The position numbers and the translations under genes were made by a program. This document shows, piece after piece, positions 55,258-64,000 of a stretch of 64,000 nt of DNA; position 1 is the first letter of the stretch; every line of letters starts with the position of its first letter. This DNA comes from Pseudoxanthomonas suwonensis 11-1 (GTDB lineage Bacteria; Pseudomonadota; Gammaproteobacteria; Xanthomonadales; Xanthomonadaceae): the NCBI RefSeq assembly GCF_000185965.1, contig NC_014924.1, positions 1,860,001 to 1,924,000 on the forward strand. The letters run 5' to 3'. Below the pieces are notes generated by a model. That model was not told the origin of the DNA and searched no databases. It saw only the letters and a program-made list of their open reading frames with translations.

Positions 55258-56385
55258 ATGAGCCCCGTGTCCCGCAGAACCTTCCTCCGCGGCAGCGGCC
55301 TGGCGGCCGCGGGCCTGGCTACCGGGGTCCTGCCGGGCACCGTGATGGCGCTGCCTCCGCCGCTTCCGGCAGCCGGTGCGGACGGCTCGCCGGTGCTGCT
55401 CAACTTCAACGAGTGCCCGCTGGGGCCCTCGCCCGCCGCGCAGGAAGCGGCGCGCGCGATCCTGCCCAGGGGCGGCCGCTACCAGTTCGGCCTGCGCGGG
55501 GAACTGGCCGCCGAGTTCGCCCGCCAGCAGGGGCTGCCGGTGGACCATGTCGCGGTGTACGCAGGGTCCAGCGAGCCGCTGGACCGCGCCGCCCTGGCCT
55601 TCACCGGACCGGATCGTTCCCTGGTCCTGCCGGATCCGACCTTCGAGGCGGTTGCCGATACCGCCGCCGCCCACGGCGCCCGCGTGCACCGCGTCCCGCT
55701 GCTGGCCGACGGCAGCCACGACGTGCGCGCCATGGCCGCCGCCGCGACCGATGCCGGCCTGCTTTACGCGTGCAATCCGAACAACCCGACCGGCTCGGTC
55801 ACCGCGCGCGGGCAGCTGGAATGGCTGCTGGCGAACCGCCCGGCAGGCAGCGTCCTGCTGGTCGACGAGGCCTATATCGAATACTCCGGCGAGCGCTCGA
55901 TGCTGGACCACGTGCGTGCCGGCGCCGACCTGGTCGTGCTGCGCACCTTCTCCAAGATCTACGGCATGGCGGGTATGCGCCTGGGCCTGGCCCTGGGCCG
56001 CCCGGACCTGCTGGCCAAGCTCGCTGCGTTCGGCAGCAATCCGTTGCCGGTGACCGCGCTGGCCGCGGGCCTGGCCAGCCTGCGTGATCCCGGGCTGGTG
56101 CCGGAACGGCGCCAGGCCAATGCGCTCATTCGCGAGCAGGCCATCGCCTGGCTGCAGGCGCGCGGCTATCCCTGCCTGCCCTCGCAGGCCAACTGCTTCA
56201 TGGTCGACGTCGGCAGCGACGGCAAGGCCTTCAGCGCCGCCATGGCCGACCGCGGCGTGCTGATCGGCCGCGCCTGGCCGGTCTGGCCCACCCGCGTGCG
56301 GGTGACCGTCGGCACCGCCGGAGAGATGGCGCGCTTCCGCGAGGTGTTCGCTCAGCTCGCCCCGGCGCGGTCGGCCGCGGCGTAG
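55258..56385 (+). CDS. Tat-exported class I/II aminotransferase (HisC-like)
   Basis: A 375-residue PLP-dependent aminotransferase most like histidinol-phosphate aminotransferases: LLNFNECPLGPSP, CNPNNPTGS, LVDEAYIEYSGE and the PLP lysine in LRTFSKIYGMAGMRLG. The first 35 residues form a Tat signal (SRRTFLRGSGLAAAGLATG, then an Ala/Pro cleavage region), so it should be folded with its cofactor and exported. Its substrate is unknown; a periplasmic place argues against histidine synthesis. It is transcribed against its neighbours, and its last 34 bases overlap the end of the fosX-like gene. Confidence 0.88.
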   Translation: MSPVSRRTFLRGSGLAAAGLATGVLPGTVMALPPPLPAAGADGSPVLLNFNECPLGPSPAAQEAARAILPRGGRYQFGLRGELAAEFARQQGLPVDHVAVYAGSSEPLDRAALAFTGPDRSLVLPDPTFEAVADTAAAHGARVHRVPLLADGSHDVRAMAAAATDAGLLYACNPNNPTGSVTARGQLEWLLANRPAGSVLLVDEAYIEYSGERSMLDHVRAGADLVVLRTFSKIYGMAGMRLGLALGRPDLLAKLAAFGSNPLPVTALAAGLASLRDPGLVPERRQANALIREQAIAWLQARGYPCLPSQANCFMVDVGSDGKAFSAAMADRGVLIGRAWPVWPTRVRVTVGTAGEMARFREVFAQLAPARSAAA

Positions 56386-56777
56386 GCCGCCAGGCGCTGG
56401 TCCAGGGTGCCGGCGTGCAGCTCGAACAGGTGCCCGTCCCAGTCGCGGAAGTACAGCGAATCGCCCTCGCCTTCGATCCGTCCACGGCCGCGCAGGATCT
56501 CCACGCCCAGGGCCTGCAGGCGCTGGCGGAACAGCGTGATTTCGGCCGCGTCCACGGCGAAGGCCAGGTGGCGGTAGCTGGGCTCGGCCAGCGGCGGCCC
56601 CTCCATCGCCACCAGCCACAGGCCACCGAGGACGAAGAACTTCTCGCGCGAGAGTGAATGTTCGCGCCCGGCGCTGTCGTACACCTCGCGCGCGCCCAGG
56701 CCCTCGCGGAACAGGCGCGCGCTGCGCTCCAGGTCGGAGACGACGAAAGTAGCGTGGCTCAGGCCGGTGATGGCCAT
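56352..56777 (-). CDS. FosX-like fosfomycin hydrolase (VOC family)
   Basis: A 141-residue VOC enzyme closely resembling FosX of Listeria. The metal ligands are His8 (GLSHATFVV), His70 (SYRHLAFAV) and Glu119 (HLFELHAGTL), and Glu45 (SLSREKFFV) matches the general base Glu44 of FosX, which hydrolyses fosfomycin with water. The RVEGEG-type loop appears as RIEGEGDSLYF. Chromosomal relatives may act on other epoxides, so resistance is likely but not certain. It sits between zipA and ligA and overlaps the aminotransferase tail to tail. Confidence 0.85.
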   Translation of the reverse strand: MAITGLSHATFVVSDLERSARLFREGLGAREVYDSAGREHSLSREKFFVLGGLWLVAMEGPPLAEPSYRHLAFAVDAAEITLFRQRLQALGVEILRGRGRIEGEGDSLYFRDWDGHLFELHAGTLDQRLAAYAAADRAGAS

Positions 56778-56796
56778 GGCGTCGGCCCGCGGCCGC

Positions 56797-57537
56797 TTAC
56801 CAGCGCGGGACCTTGGTCAGCGGCGGGGCTTCGTGCTGGCGGTCGTAGGCGCGCAGCTCGTCGCGGATATGGGCGATGCGCTGGCGCCCGAGGGCGTTGC
56901 GGCTGTCGTCCAGGACCACGCCGTCCAGCAGCTCGGCCATGCGCTGCACGGTCGGCAGCATCTTCTCCCAGGCGTCCAGCGCCGGGACCGGCGCCGGCAG
57001 GGTCAGGAAGAACGCGATGGCCGGGGTCTCCAGCTCGCGGATGGTGGCCATGTCGAAGCTGCCGGGCTTGATGATGCTGGCCATGCTGAACACCGGGCCG
57101 CGGTCCGGATGTCCCTCCAGCAGGCGGTGGAACACGTTCATGTGGCCGAAGACCATGCCGGTCTTCTCCGCGGCCACGACGATGTCCTCGCCGCGCAGCA
57201 CGCTGCCGGCGCGAGCGGCGACGTACAGCGAGACGATCTTGTCGAAGTCCTGGATCTCGCGCTTGCCGAGGGTGCTGGTCTGGCCGGCGGTTGCCGGTTC
57301 CTCCAGGCCCAGCTCGGGCTGGCTGACGTCGTCGGCGGCGTCCGGGATTCCTTCGGCCTCCCCACCTTCGCCGGGCAGCTGCGGCTCACGGCGCGTGGCC
57401 GCCGGCGCCGGCGCGGGCGATTCGCGGCGCCTGCCCTGCTGCTCCTTGCGCGGGCGCGAGCCGAAATACCAGATCGCCAGCATCAGCAGCGCTCCTGCAA
57501 TCAGGATGCCGATGCGCAGCAGGTCTTTTTCGGCCAT
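56797..57537 (-). CDS. zipA: Cell division protein ZipA
   Basis: A 246-residue inner-membrane protein that tethers FtsZ to the membrane in the division ring. An N-terminal membrane helix (residues 7-26, RIGILIAGALLMLAIWYFG) is followed by a basic and Pro/Glu-rich linker (30-95) and the C-terminal FtsZ-binding domain (KIVSLYVAARAGSVLRGEDI to the end). ATG 57537 matches the family. It follows smc on the same strand after a terminator, as in other gammaproteobacteria. Confidence 0.92.
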   Translation of the reverse strand: MAEKDLLRIGILIAGALLMLAIWYFGSRPRKEQQGRRRESPAPAPAATRREPQLPGEGGEAEGIPDAADDVSQPELGLEEPATAGQTSTLGKREIQDFDKIVSLYVAARAGSVLRGEDIVVAAEKTGMVFGHMNVFHRLLEGHPDRGPVFSMASIIKPGSFDMATIRELETPAIAFFLTLPAPVPALDAWEKMLPTVQRMAELLDGVVLDDSRNALGRQRIAHIRDELRAYDRQHEAPPLTKVPRW

Positions 57538-57597
57538 GGGTCCAGGTCTCCGCCGTGTTCCAGTGTTGGTCCAAGGATGTCATGCCGCCGGCGCCGG

Positions 57598-57620
57598 AAA
57601 AACCCCGGCGTATGGCCGGG
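57598..57620 (-). terminator. Rho-independent terminator directly after smc
   Basis: On the minus strand CCCGGC-CATAC-GCCGGG is followed by G and TTTTT, beginning one base after the smc stop codon. It should limit read-through into zipA, so zipA may need its own promoter in the remaining 60 bases. Confidence 0.8.
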
Positions 57621-57621
57621 C

Positions 57622-60600
57622 TCAGGCCGCGCCCGCCAGGCGCGCCGCTTCCTCCAGGTCCACGCTGACCAGGCGCGACACGCCAGGCTCGCGCATGGTC
57701 ACGCCGGACAGCTGGCGCGCGGCCTCCATCGTCGCCTTGTTGTGGGTGACGAACAGGAACTGCACCTTCTCGCTCATTTCCTTGACCATCGTCGCCAGGC
57801 GGCCGACGTTGGCCTCGTCCAGCGGCGCGTCGACCTCGTCCAGCAGGCAGAACGGCGCCGGGTTGAGCTGGAAGATGGCGAACACCAGGGCCACCGCAGT
57901 CATCGCCTTCTCGCCGCCGGACAGCAGCGAGATGCTGGACACGCGCTTGCCCGGGGGGCGCGCCATGATCGCCACGCCGGTATCGAGCAGGTCCTCGCCG
58001 GTCAGCTCCAGGTAGGCGTGGCCGCCACCGAACAGCCGCGGGTAGAGCGCCTGCACCCCGGCGTTGACCCGGTCGAAGGTGTCCTTGAAGCGGCCGCGGG
58101 TCTCGCGGTCGATCTTGCGGATCGCCTCTTCCAGGGTTTCCAGCGCGGCGGTCAGGTCGTCGTTCTGCGAATCCAGGTACTGCTTGCGCTGCTCGGCCTC
58201 GCCGCACTCCTGGATCGCGGCCAGGTTGACCGGCTCCAGGCGGCGCATGCGCGCCTCGATCTGGTTCACCGACTGCTCCCACTCGCGCGGGTCGGCCACT
58301 TCCGGGAGCGTGTTGAGCACTTCCTCGATGGCCTGGCCGTCGGCGGTGATCGCCTGCACCAGCTGCTCGGCCTTCAGCTGCAGGGCCTGCTGCTCGAGGC
58401 GGCGCTGGGAGATGCGCTCGCGCTGGGCCAGCGAGGCCTCGTCGCGCTGCTGGCGCGCCTGCTCGTGGCTGCGCAGCTCGTGGTCGATCGCATCCAGCAC
58501 GGTACGGGCCTCGCCCAGCGCGCGCTCCACGCGCACGCGTTCGCCAAGGGCGGCCTGGTGCTCGGCCTCCAGCGCCTGCACCGGCGAGTCGCCGGTTTCC
58601 AGCTGCGAGCTGATCTCGCCCAGGCGCGACTCCAGCTGCGCGCGCTGTGCGGCCATGCGCTGCAGCGACTGGGTCAGGGAGGCGATCTGGGTGCGCTGCG
58701 ATTCCAGCCCCAGGGCCAAGGCATGGGTGGCGTCGCGGCTGGCGCGCGCGGCCTCGCGGGCCATGTCGCGCGCCTCGCTGCGCTGGCGGCGCTCGGCTTC
58801 CAGCGCCTGGCGCGCGGTCTCCAGGTCGCCCATGGAAACCACCGCGTCCTCGAGCCGGGCACGTGCCTCGCGGGCCTGTTCGCGGCTGCCGTCCAGGGTC
58901 TGGACCAGCTGCGCCAGCTCGGCCTCGATGCGTTCGATGCGCTGGCGCGCGCTGTCCATGCGGCCCTGCTGGCCCTGCAGCTGGCCGGCCAGCTCGGACA
59001 CGGCGCGGTGCGCCAGGTACAGCTGGCGCTGCGCATCCTCGCGCGCCTGTTCGGCGGCCAGCAGGCGCTCGCGCAGGCTGGCCAGGCGTTCTTCCAGTTC
59101 GGCCTCGCGCGCCTGCAGCTCCTCGATCGTGGTGCGCAAGGCCTGGATCTCGCGCTCGCGCAGCAGCGCGCCCTGCTTGGCGGCACCCTGGCGCGAGACC
59201 CGCACCCAGCCCTCGCCCAGGCGTTCGCCGGCGCGGGTGATGACCGAATCGCCTTCCGGCAGCTGCGCCACCAGGGCGCGGGCCTGGGCCAGGTCCTCGG
59301 CGGCATGCAGGCGCGCCAGCAGGCGACGGATCGCCAGCGGGCCACGCACCCTGGCGGCCAGCGAGGTCGGGGCGAAGCCGGCCTCGCCGTCGCCGTCGGC
59401 GACCAGGGCGATACGCCCCTCGCCGAGGTCGGCCAGGGCCTCGACCAGCTGTTCCGGGGCGTCGACCAGCACGCCTTCGATCAGCTGGCCCAGGGCGCTC
59501 TCGACCGCGTTCTCCCAGCCCTCCTCGACCACCAGGCGCTCGCCGACGCGGGCCGAGGAATCCAGGCCGCGGGCCTTGAGCCAGGCCACCGCGGCGCCCT
59601 GCTCCTGGCCGAGGGCGGCCTGCTGCAGGGTCTCCAGCGAGGACAGGCGGCCGCGCGCGGCCTGGGCCTGCTTGCGTACCTCGGCCAGTTCGGCCTGGGC
59701 GGCGCGCTGCTGGTCCTGTACCGCGGACACGTCCTGCTTGCGGGTTTCCAGCAGTTCGTTGAGGCCGTCGAGTTCGGCCTTGCGGGTCTCGTGCTCGATC
59801 TGGGCCTGCTCGAAGGCCTCGGCCAGCGATTCCACGTCCAGCCCGGCGCGTTCGGCCTGCAGGGCCTCGCGGCGGCGCTCGGCTTCCAGTGCCTGGCGGT
59901 CCAGGTAGTCGACGCGGGTACGCTCGACCTCGCCGGCGCGGGAGGCCTCGGCGGCCTCGCGACCATGGGCCTCCCAGCGCTGCTGCCAGTCGGCCAGCGC
60001 GGCCTCGGCCTCGCGCAGGGCTTCCTGGCGGAACACGTCGTCCTCGCGCAGCTGCTCCAGGCGCGGCTCGGCCTCCTCGACCGAGGCCTGCAGCGCCTCC
60101 AGCTTCTCGCGGTCGCCGCCGATGTGGCGGTCCAGCTCCTCCAGCGCGGTGGCGGCCTCGTCTCGCGCCTGGTTCAGGCGGCTGGCCAGCTCGCGCTGGT
60201 GCTGGATCTGCTGTTCGATCCGGGCCAGCACGCCGCCGACCTTGTAGACCTCGGCCTGGGCGGCGTTGAGCGCCTCGGCGGCCTCCTCGCGGCGTACGCG
60301 GCCGGTCTCGATCTCGCGCTCGGCCTCGCGCTGGCCGGCGATGATCTGCTCCAGCTTCGTCTCCTCCTGCGCCAGCTTCTCGCGCAGGCCCTGCAGCTGC
60401 TGGTCCAGCACCCGGAACTGCAGCGCCTTCCACTGCGCGTCCTTGATCTTCCGCTCCGCGGCCAGGGCCTGGTACTGCTCGGCCTGGCGGGCCTGGCGGC
60501 GCAGGTGCTCGAGCTGCTTGTCGACCTCCTCGCGCAGGTCGTTGAGGCGGTCCAGGTTTTCCCGGGTGTGGCGGATGCGGGTCTCGGTCTCCTTGCGCCG

Positions 60601-61125
60601 CTCCTTGTACTTGGAGATGCCGGCGGCCTCCTCCAGGTACACGCGCAGGTCCTCGGGCCGGGCCTCGATGATCTGGCTGATCATGCCCTGCTCGATGATC
60701 GAGTAGCTGCGCGGGCCCAGGCCCGTGCCCAGGAACAGGTCGGTGATGTCCTTGCGCCGGCACTTGGTGCCGTTGAGGTAGTACTGGCTCTGGCCGTCGC
60801 GGCTGACCGTGCGCTTGACCGAGATCTCGTTGAAGGCCGCGAATTCGCCGGAGATCGTGTGGTCGGAGTTGTCGAAGATCAGCTCGACCTGGGCCATCGA
60901 CACCGGCTTGCGCGCCGAGGAGCCGGAGAAGATCACGTCGGTCAGCGAATCGCCGCGCAGGCGGCTGGCCGAGCTCTCGCCCATGACCCAGCGCACCGCG
61001 TCGATGATGTTGGACTTGCCGCAGCCGTTGGGACCGACGACGCCGGTCATGTTGGTGGGCAGGTGCAGCGTGGTCGGATCGACGAACGACTTGAATCCGG
61101 ACAGCTTGATGGTGGACAGACGCAT
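57622..61125 (-). CDS. smc: Chromosome segregation protein SMC
   Basis: An 1167-residue SMC ATPase that organises and segregates the chromosome with ScpA and ScpB. The N-terminal half-head has Walker A GPNGCGKS at residues 31-38, two long coiled coils flank a hinge (about 510-660), and the C-terminal half-head carries the signature LLSGGEKAMTAVAL and Walker B FCLLDEVDAPLDEAN. MRLSTIKLSGFKSFVDPT at ATG 61125 is the family N-terminus. The coiled-coil composition gives many spurious antisense reading frames. Confidence 0.97.
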   Translation of the reverse strand: MRLSTIKLSGFKSFVDPTTLHLPTNMTGVVGPNGCGKSNIIDAVRWVMGESSASRLRGDSLTDVIFSGSSARKPVSMAQVELIFDNSDHTISGEFAAFNEISVKRTVSRDGQSQYYLNGTKCRRKDITDLFLGTGLGPRSYSIIEQGMISQIIEARPEDLRVYLEEAAGISKYKERRKETETRIRHTRENLDRLNDLREEVDKQLEHLRRQARQAEQYQALAAERKIKDAQWKALQFRVLDQQLQGLREKLAQEETKLEQIIAGQREAEREIETGRVRREEAAEALNAAQAEVYKVGGVLARIEQQIQHQRELASRLNQARDEAATALEELDRHIGGDREKLEALQASVEEAEPRLEQLREDDVFRQEALREAEAALADWQQRWEAHGREAAEASRAGEVERTRVDYLDRQALEAERRREALQAERAGLDVESLAEAFEQAQIEHETRKAELDGLNELLETRKQDVSAVQDQQRAAQAELAEVRKQAQAARGRLSSLETLQQAALGQEQGAAVAWLKARGLDSSARVGERLVVEEGWENAVESALGQLIEGVLVDAPEQLVEALADLGEGRIALVADGDGEAGFAPTSLAARVRGPLAIRRLLARLHAAEDLAQARALVAQLPEGDSVITRAGERLGEGWVRVSRQGAAKQGALLREREIQALRTTIEELQAREAELEERLASLRERLLAAEQAREDAQRQLYLAHRAVSELAGQLQGQQGRMDSARQRIERIEAELAQLVQTLDGSREQAREARARLEDAVVSMGDLETARQALEAERRQRSEARDMAREAARASRDATHALALGLESQRTQIASLTQSLQRMAAQRAQLESRLGEISSQLETGDSPVQALEAEHQAALGERVRVERALGEARTVLDAIDHELRSHEQARQQRDEASLAQRERISQRRLEQQALQLKAEQLVQAITADGQAIEEVLNTLPEVADPREWEQSVNQIEARMRRLEPVNLAAIQECGEAEQRKQYLDSQNDDLTAALETLEEAIRKIDRETRGRFKDTFDRVNAGVQALYPRLFGGGHAYLELTGEDLLDTGVAIMARPPGKRVSSISLLSGGEKAMTAVALVFAIFQLNPAPFCLLDEVDAPLDEANVGRLATMVKEMSEKVQFLFVTHNKATMEAARQLSGVTMREPGVSRLVSVDLEEAARLAGAA

Positions 61126-61368
61126 GCGGCGGTCGCTTCCCGTGGCGGTGCCGGGCAACGCCTCGGCCCCGCCGGTTGATGTGGTTTGCCCGGAGTTCCC
61201 GCCAACCCATTGATTTGCAATGGCGGACACGCCGGGGGACCGGCGCCGGACGGGCCAGTATAGCCGCCGGGGCGGGCTGGCTTCAGGCCTGCGGGCGGTT
61301 TGACCAGGATCAGGGCCGGCCGCGCCGCCGCTGCCTAGACTGCGCCGCATTCCATGCAGGAGAAGCGC

Positions 61369-62598
61369 ATGCAGTACGACGTCGTGATCGTGGGGGCCGG
61401 CCCGGTCGGCCTGTGCCTGGCACGGGCGGTGGCGCCGCTGGGGCTGAAGGTCGCCCTGGTCGAGCGCCAGCCGCGCGCGGCCCTGGCCGAACCGGCCTTC
61501 GACGGGCGCGAGATCGCCCTCACCCATGCCTCGATGCGGCTGCTGGACGAGCTGGGCGTCAACGGGCGGATCCCGGCCGCGGAGATCCATCCGCTGCGCC
61601 AGGCCCGGGTCATGGACCGTGACCTGGCCGAGGCCATGGTCGTGCGCCCGCACGGCGGCCACGACCGCCTCGGCAACCTCGTCCCCAACCACCTGATCCG
61701 ACGCGCGGCCTGGGAGGCGGTGCAGGCCACGCCGGGCATCGAGCTGCATGACCAGGCCAGGATCGGGTCGCTGCATGCCGGCGCGGATTCGGCCTGGGTC
61801 CAGCTGCAGGACGGCCCGCGCCTGCAGGCCCGCCTGCTGGTGGCCGCCGACAGCCGCTTCTCCGAGACCCGCCGCGCGCTGGGCATCGATGCCGACCTGC
61901 ACGACTTCGGCAAGAGCATGCTGGTGTGCCGGATGCGCCACGAACAGCCGCACCACCACGTGGCCTGGGAATGGTTCGGTACCGGCGCCACCCGCGCCCT
62001 GCTGCCGCTGGACGAACACCTGGCCTCGGCCGTTCTTACCCTGCCCGGCGAACAGGCCCGCGCCCTGGCGGCGATGGACGAGGCCGCATTCGCGGCCGAG
62101 GTCGAGCGCCTGTTCGATGGCCGGCTGGGCCGGATGGAACTGGCCGGAACCCGCCACGTCTATCCGCTGGTGGCGACCTGGTCGCGGCGCTTCGTCGGAC
62201 CGCGCCTGGCCCTGGCCGGCGACGCGGCCGTGGGCATGCATCCGGTCACCGCGCACGGCTTCAACCTTGGCCTGGCCGGCGTTGAGCGCCTGGCCGCCGT
62301 GCTGCGCATCGCCGTACGGCAGGGCCGCGACCCGGGCGACCCGGCGCTGCTGGCCATGTACCAGCGCCGCCACCGCCAGGGCTGCTGGCCGCTGTTCCAG
62401 GCCACGCGTGCGGTAGTCGGGCTGTACACCAACGACCGCCCGGCCGCGCGCGTGCTGCGTGCCGCGACCCTGCGCGCAGGCGCGGCACTGGCACCCTTCC
62501 GGCGGCTGGTCGCGGCCTCGCTCACCGATGCCGGGCCGGTGGACGCCAGCCCGCTGCAGCGCCTGCGCGCGGGCCTGAGCCAGTTGCGGCCGTCGTGA
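61369..62598 (+). CDS. UbiH/UbiF/Coq6-family FAD monooxygenase
   Basis: A 409-residue flavoprotein hydroxylase of the ubiquinone-biosynthesis type. The FAD-binding GxGxxG is IVGAGPVGLCLARA (residues 7-20) and the second FAD motif is LALAGDAAVGMHPVTAHGFNLGLAG, which fits the UbiH-like signature. Which ring carbon it hydroxylates (C1, C5 or C6) cannot be read; it could be UbiM, UbiF or UbiH. ATG 61369 is preferred over ATG 61354 because AGGAG lies 7 bases before it. The 243-base gap before it, divergent from smc, holds no recognised element. Confidence 0.88.
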   Translation: MQYDVVIVGAGPVGLCLARAVAPLGLKVALVERQPRAALAEPAFDGREIALTHASMRLLDELGVNGRIPAAEIHPLRQARVMDRDLAEAMVVRPHGGHDRLGNLVPNHLIRRAAWEAVQATPGIELHDQARIGSLHAGADSAWVQLQDGPRLQARLLVAADSRFSETRRALGIDADLHDFGKSMLVCRMRHEQPHHHVAWEWFGTGATRALLPLDEHLASAVLTLPGEQARALAAMDEAAFAAEVERLFDGRLGRMELAGTRHVYPLVATWSRRFVGPRLALAGDAAVGMHPVTAHGFNLGLAGVERLAAVLRIAVRQGRDPGDPALLAMYQRRHRQGCWPLFQATRAVVGLYTNDRPAARVLRAATLRAGAALAPFRRLVAASLTDAGPVDASPLQRLRAGLSQLRPS

Positions 62599-62601
62599 GG
62601 C

Positions 62602-63162
62602 TCAGGCCTCGCCGCGCTGGCGGTCGATCCAGGCCACGAAACGGTCGACGAAGTCCTCGAGGAAGTCGCGCGTATCCGGGCTGGTGATCCGGCCGTCGTC
62701 GGCGACCAGGCCTTCCTTGAACTGGATGAAGGCCTCCGGCTGCGGCAGCACCGCCATGTCCAGGTAGGACAGCACGTTGCGCAGGTGCTGCTGGGCCAGG
62801 GCGGTGCCGATCGCGCCGGGCGAGGCACCGGTCACCGCCGCCGGCAGGCCGGCGAAGGCGCTGTCGCCGTAAGGACGCGAGCCGATGTCGATCGCGTTCT
62901 TGAGCACGCCCGGGAGCGAGCGGTTGTATTCCGGGGTCACGAACAGCACCGCGTCAGCATCGCGGACCTGCTGCTTGAACGCCGTGCACTCCGGCGGGTA
63001 GTCGCCGTCGAAGTCCTGGTTGTAGAGCGGCAGGTTGCCGATCTCGACGTAGTCGAACTCCAGCCGGTCCTCGCCGAGCCGCTCCAGCGCGCGCGCCAGC
63101 TGGCGGTTGATCGAGTCCTTGCGAAGGCTGCCGACGATGACCGCCACCTTGCGCCTGTTCAT
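62602..63162 (-). CDS. NAD(P)H-dependent FMN reductase (ChrR/YieF-like)
   Basis: A 186-residue flavodoxin-fold reductase. The FMN phosphate loop is VGSLRKDSINRQLA near the N-terminus, and TPEYNRSLPGVLKNAID carries the conserved PEYN motif. Relatives reduce quinones, chromate or FMN and serve in oxidative-stress defence. ATG 63162 follows AGGA. It converges on the UbiH-family gene, with 3 bases between stop codons. Confidence 0.9.
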   Translation of the reverse strand: MNRRKVAVIVGSLRKDSINRQLARALERLGEDRLEFDYVEIGNLPLYNQDFDGDYPPECTAFKQQVRDADAVLFVTPEYNRSLPGVLKNAIDIGSRPYGDSAFAGLPAAVTGASPGAIGTALAQQHLRNVLSYLDMAVLPQPEAFIQFKEGLVADDGRITSPDTRDFLEDFVDRFVAWIDRQRGEA

Positions 63163-63264
63163 GGGTCCTGCTCCTGCATGGGGTGGCCCGATGCTAGGAG
63201 CCGGCGCGCGTGGCCGGGGTGAAGGCGGCGTGGGCGGCTTGCCGGTACGGCGCCGCCCCGGCAC

Positions 63265-64000
63265 TCAGAGCCCGCGGCAGTCCCGCCAATGGCGGTGCCA
63301 GGCCTGGAACATCAGCACGTTCCACAGGTGGGTATGCCACTTTCGCTGGCCGCCGAGGAAATCCCGCCAGATCGCGCCCATCCGGTCGGCATCGAACAGG
63401 CCCTCGCGGCGCATGTCCGCCGGATGCAGCAGGTCCCCGGCCCACTGCTCCAGGTCGCCGCGCAGCCACTGCCCGACCGGCGCGCCGAAACCGCGCTTGG
63501 GGCGGTCGACCATGGTGTCCGGCAGGTAGTCGCGCAGCATCCGCTTGAGCAGGTACTTGCTGCTGCCCTCGCGCAGCTTCATCCGCTGCGGCAGCGACCA
63601 GGCCAGCTCCACCACCCGCCAGTCCAGCAACGGTGCGCGCGCTTCCAGGCCGGCCGCCATGCTGGTGCGGTCGACCTTGCACAGCAGGTCGTCCGGCAGG
63701 TAGGCCATGAAGTCGGCCAGCATCATCGCCTCGGCCTCGTGGCCGCGCAGGCCCAGCGGGTCGGCCTGGTGGTAGATGGTCGGCGGCTCGTGCGCGCCCG
63801 GCACCACCGCTGCCGGGTTGCGCCAGCGCGAGACCCGGTTGCGGTAGACGTCGCCGATGCCCTGCACCCCGGACTCGGCCAGCAGGGTCGCCAGGCCGCC
63901 GGTGCGCGCCGACTCGCCACGCGCGCCGGGCACCCGCGCAAGACCGCGGCGCAGCAGGCTGGGCACGGTCCGCGCCATGCGCCAGTTGCGCAGGGCGCGC
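63265..64000 (-). CDS. Asparagine synthetase (glutamine-hydrolysing), C-terminal part
   Basis: The frame is open to the window edge, so only the C-terminal 245 codons are seen. They belong to the synthetase domain: [21 protein letters not shown], then the catalytic-lid segment [35 protein letters not shown]. The N-terminal glutaminase and the ATP-binding SGGLDS motif lie outside. Relatives with this ending include both AsnB and amidotransferases in polysaccharide clusters; the genes beyond the window would tell which. Confidence 0.9.
   Translation of the reverse strand, partial: RALRNWRMARTVPSLLRRGLARVPGARGESARTGGLATLLAESGVQGIGDVYRNRVSRWRNPAAVVPGAHEPPTIYHQADPLGLRGHEAEAMMLADFMAYLPDDLLCKVDRTSMAAGLEARAPLLDWRVVELAWSLPQRMKLREGSSKYLLKRMLRDYLPDTMVDRPKRGFGAPVGQWLRGDLEQWAGDLLHPADMRREGLFDADRMGAIWRDFLGGQRKWHTHLWNVLMFQAWHRHWRDCRGL

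Noticed and set aside
56767-61179. A 1470-codon open frame antisense to smc and zipA
   Set aside because: Composition is Leu/Gly/Ala repeats mirroring the coiled-coil codons of smc; it spans two real genes and their terminator.

Overview
The window is a stretch of chromosome from a very GC-rich gammaproteobacterium, almost certainly of the family Xanthomonadaceae (Lysobacter, Pseudoxanthomonas, Luteimonas or Stenotrophomonas type). The evidence is a complete rpf quorum-sensing cluster in Xanthomonas order (aconitases, rpfB and rpfF facing rpfC and rpfG, with lysS and prfB behind them), a GyrA with glutamine at position 83, a 'transmembrane repetitive' protein next to nfuA, a serC-pheA-aroA operon and long LigA and RNase E proteins. 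There are no insertion sequences, prophage, integrase, CRISPR array or rRNA genes. Most of the window is ordinary core genome, with small accessory insertions.

Layout. 0-6.2 kb: end of sbcB, two small conserved genes, then an unusual 882-residue protein joining a muramidase, a papain-type protease and a serine hydrolase; next a TetR regulator and a glyoxalase-fold gene share a double palindromic operator. 6.3-12.5 kb: acnB and acnA, with a vapBC-like module between them whose promoter points into acnB and whose toxin has lost acidic active-site residues. 12.5-19.2 kb: the DSF system, with rpfB (acyl-CoA ligase) and rpfF (DSF synthase) on the plus strand converging on rpfC (hybrid sensor kinase) and rpfG (HD-GYP phosphodiesterase); rpfH is absent. 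19.3-24.8 kb: lysS, prfB with its programmed frameshift, a membrane-anchored repeat protein and nfuA. 24.9-31.2 kb: phhB, a TonB-like lipoprotein, zupT, rluC and rne, the last preceded by a roughly 390-nt structured leader.

31.3-37.2 kb: a NarL/GacA-like regulator, tRNA-Ser(UGA) with two 130-bp tandem tRNA-like units directly upstream, a LysR/azoR pair, serS and two TonB-like genes separated by a 40-nt perfect hairpin. 37.2-42.7 kb: serC-pheA-aroA (a heptamer tandem repeat lies before aroA) and msrPQ. 42.7-48.3 kb: a double-FHA membrane protein, two polyhydroxyalkanoate granule proteins, a nuclease-fold membrane protein and gyrA. 48.5-49.9 kb: a YtrA-type GntR regulator followed by an ABC transporter operon collapsed by an internal deletion. 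49.9-64 kb: mtnA, a DUF3011 protein, and the smc-zipA-ligA-epmA block interrupted by a Tat-exported aminotransferase and a FosX-like gene; then a ubiquinone-type monooxygenase, an FMN reductase and the C-terminal part of an asparagine synthetase.

The items most worth follow-up are the three-enzyme fusion protein, the tandem tRNA-Ser-like units, the altered VapC in front of acnB, the rne leader and the deletion-scarred ABC operon. Protein families were recognised by reading translated sequence; no database search was run.
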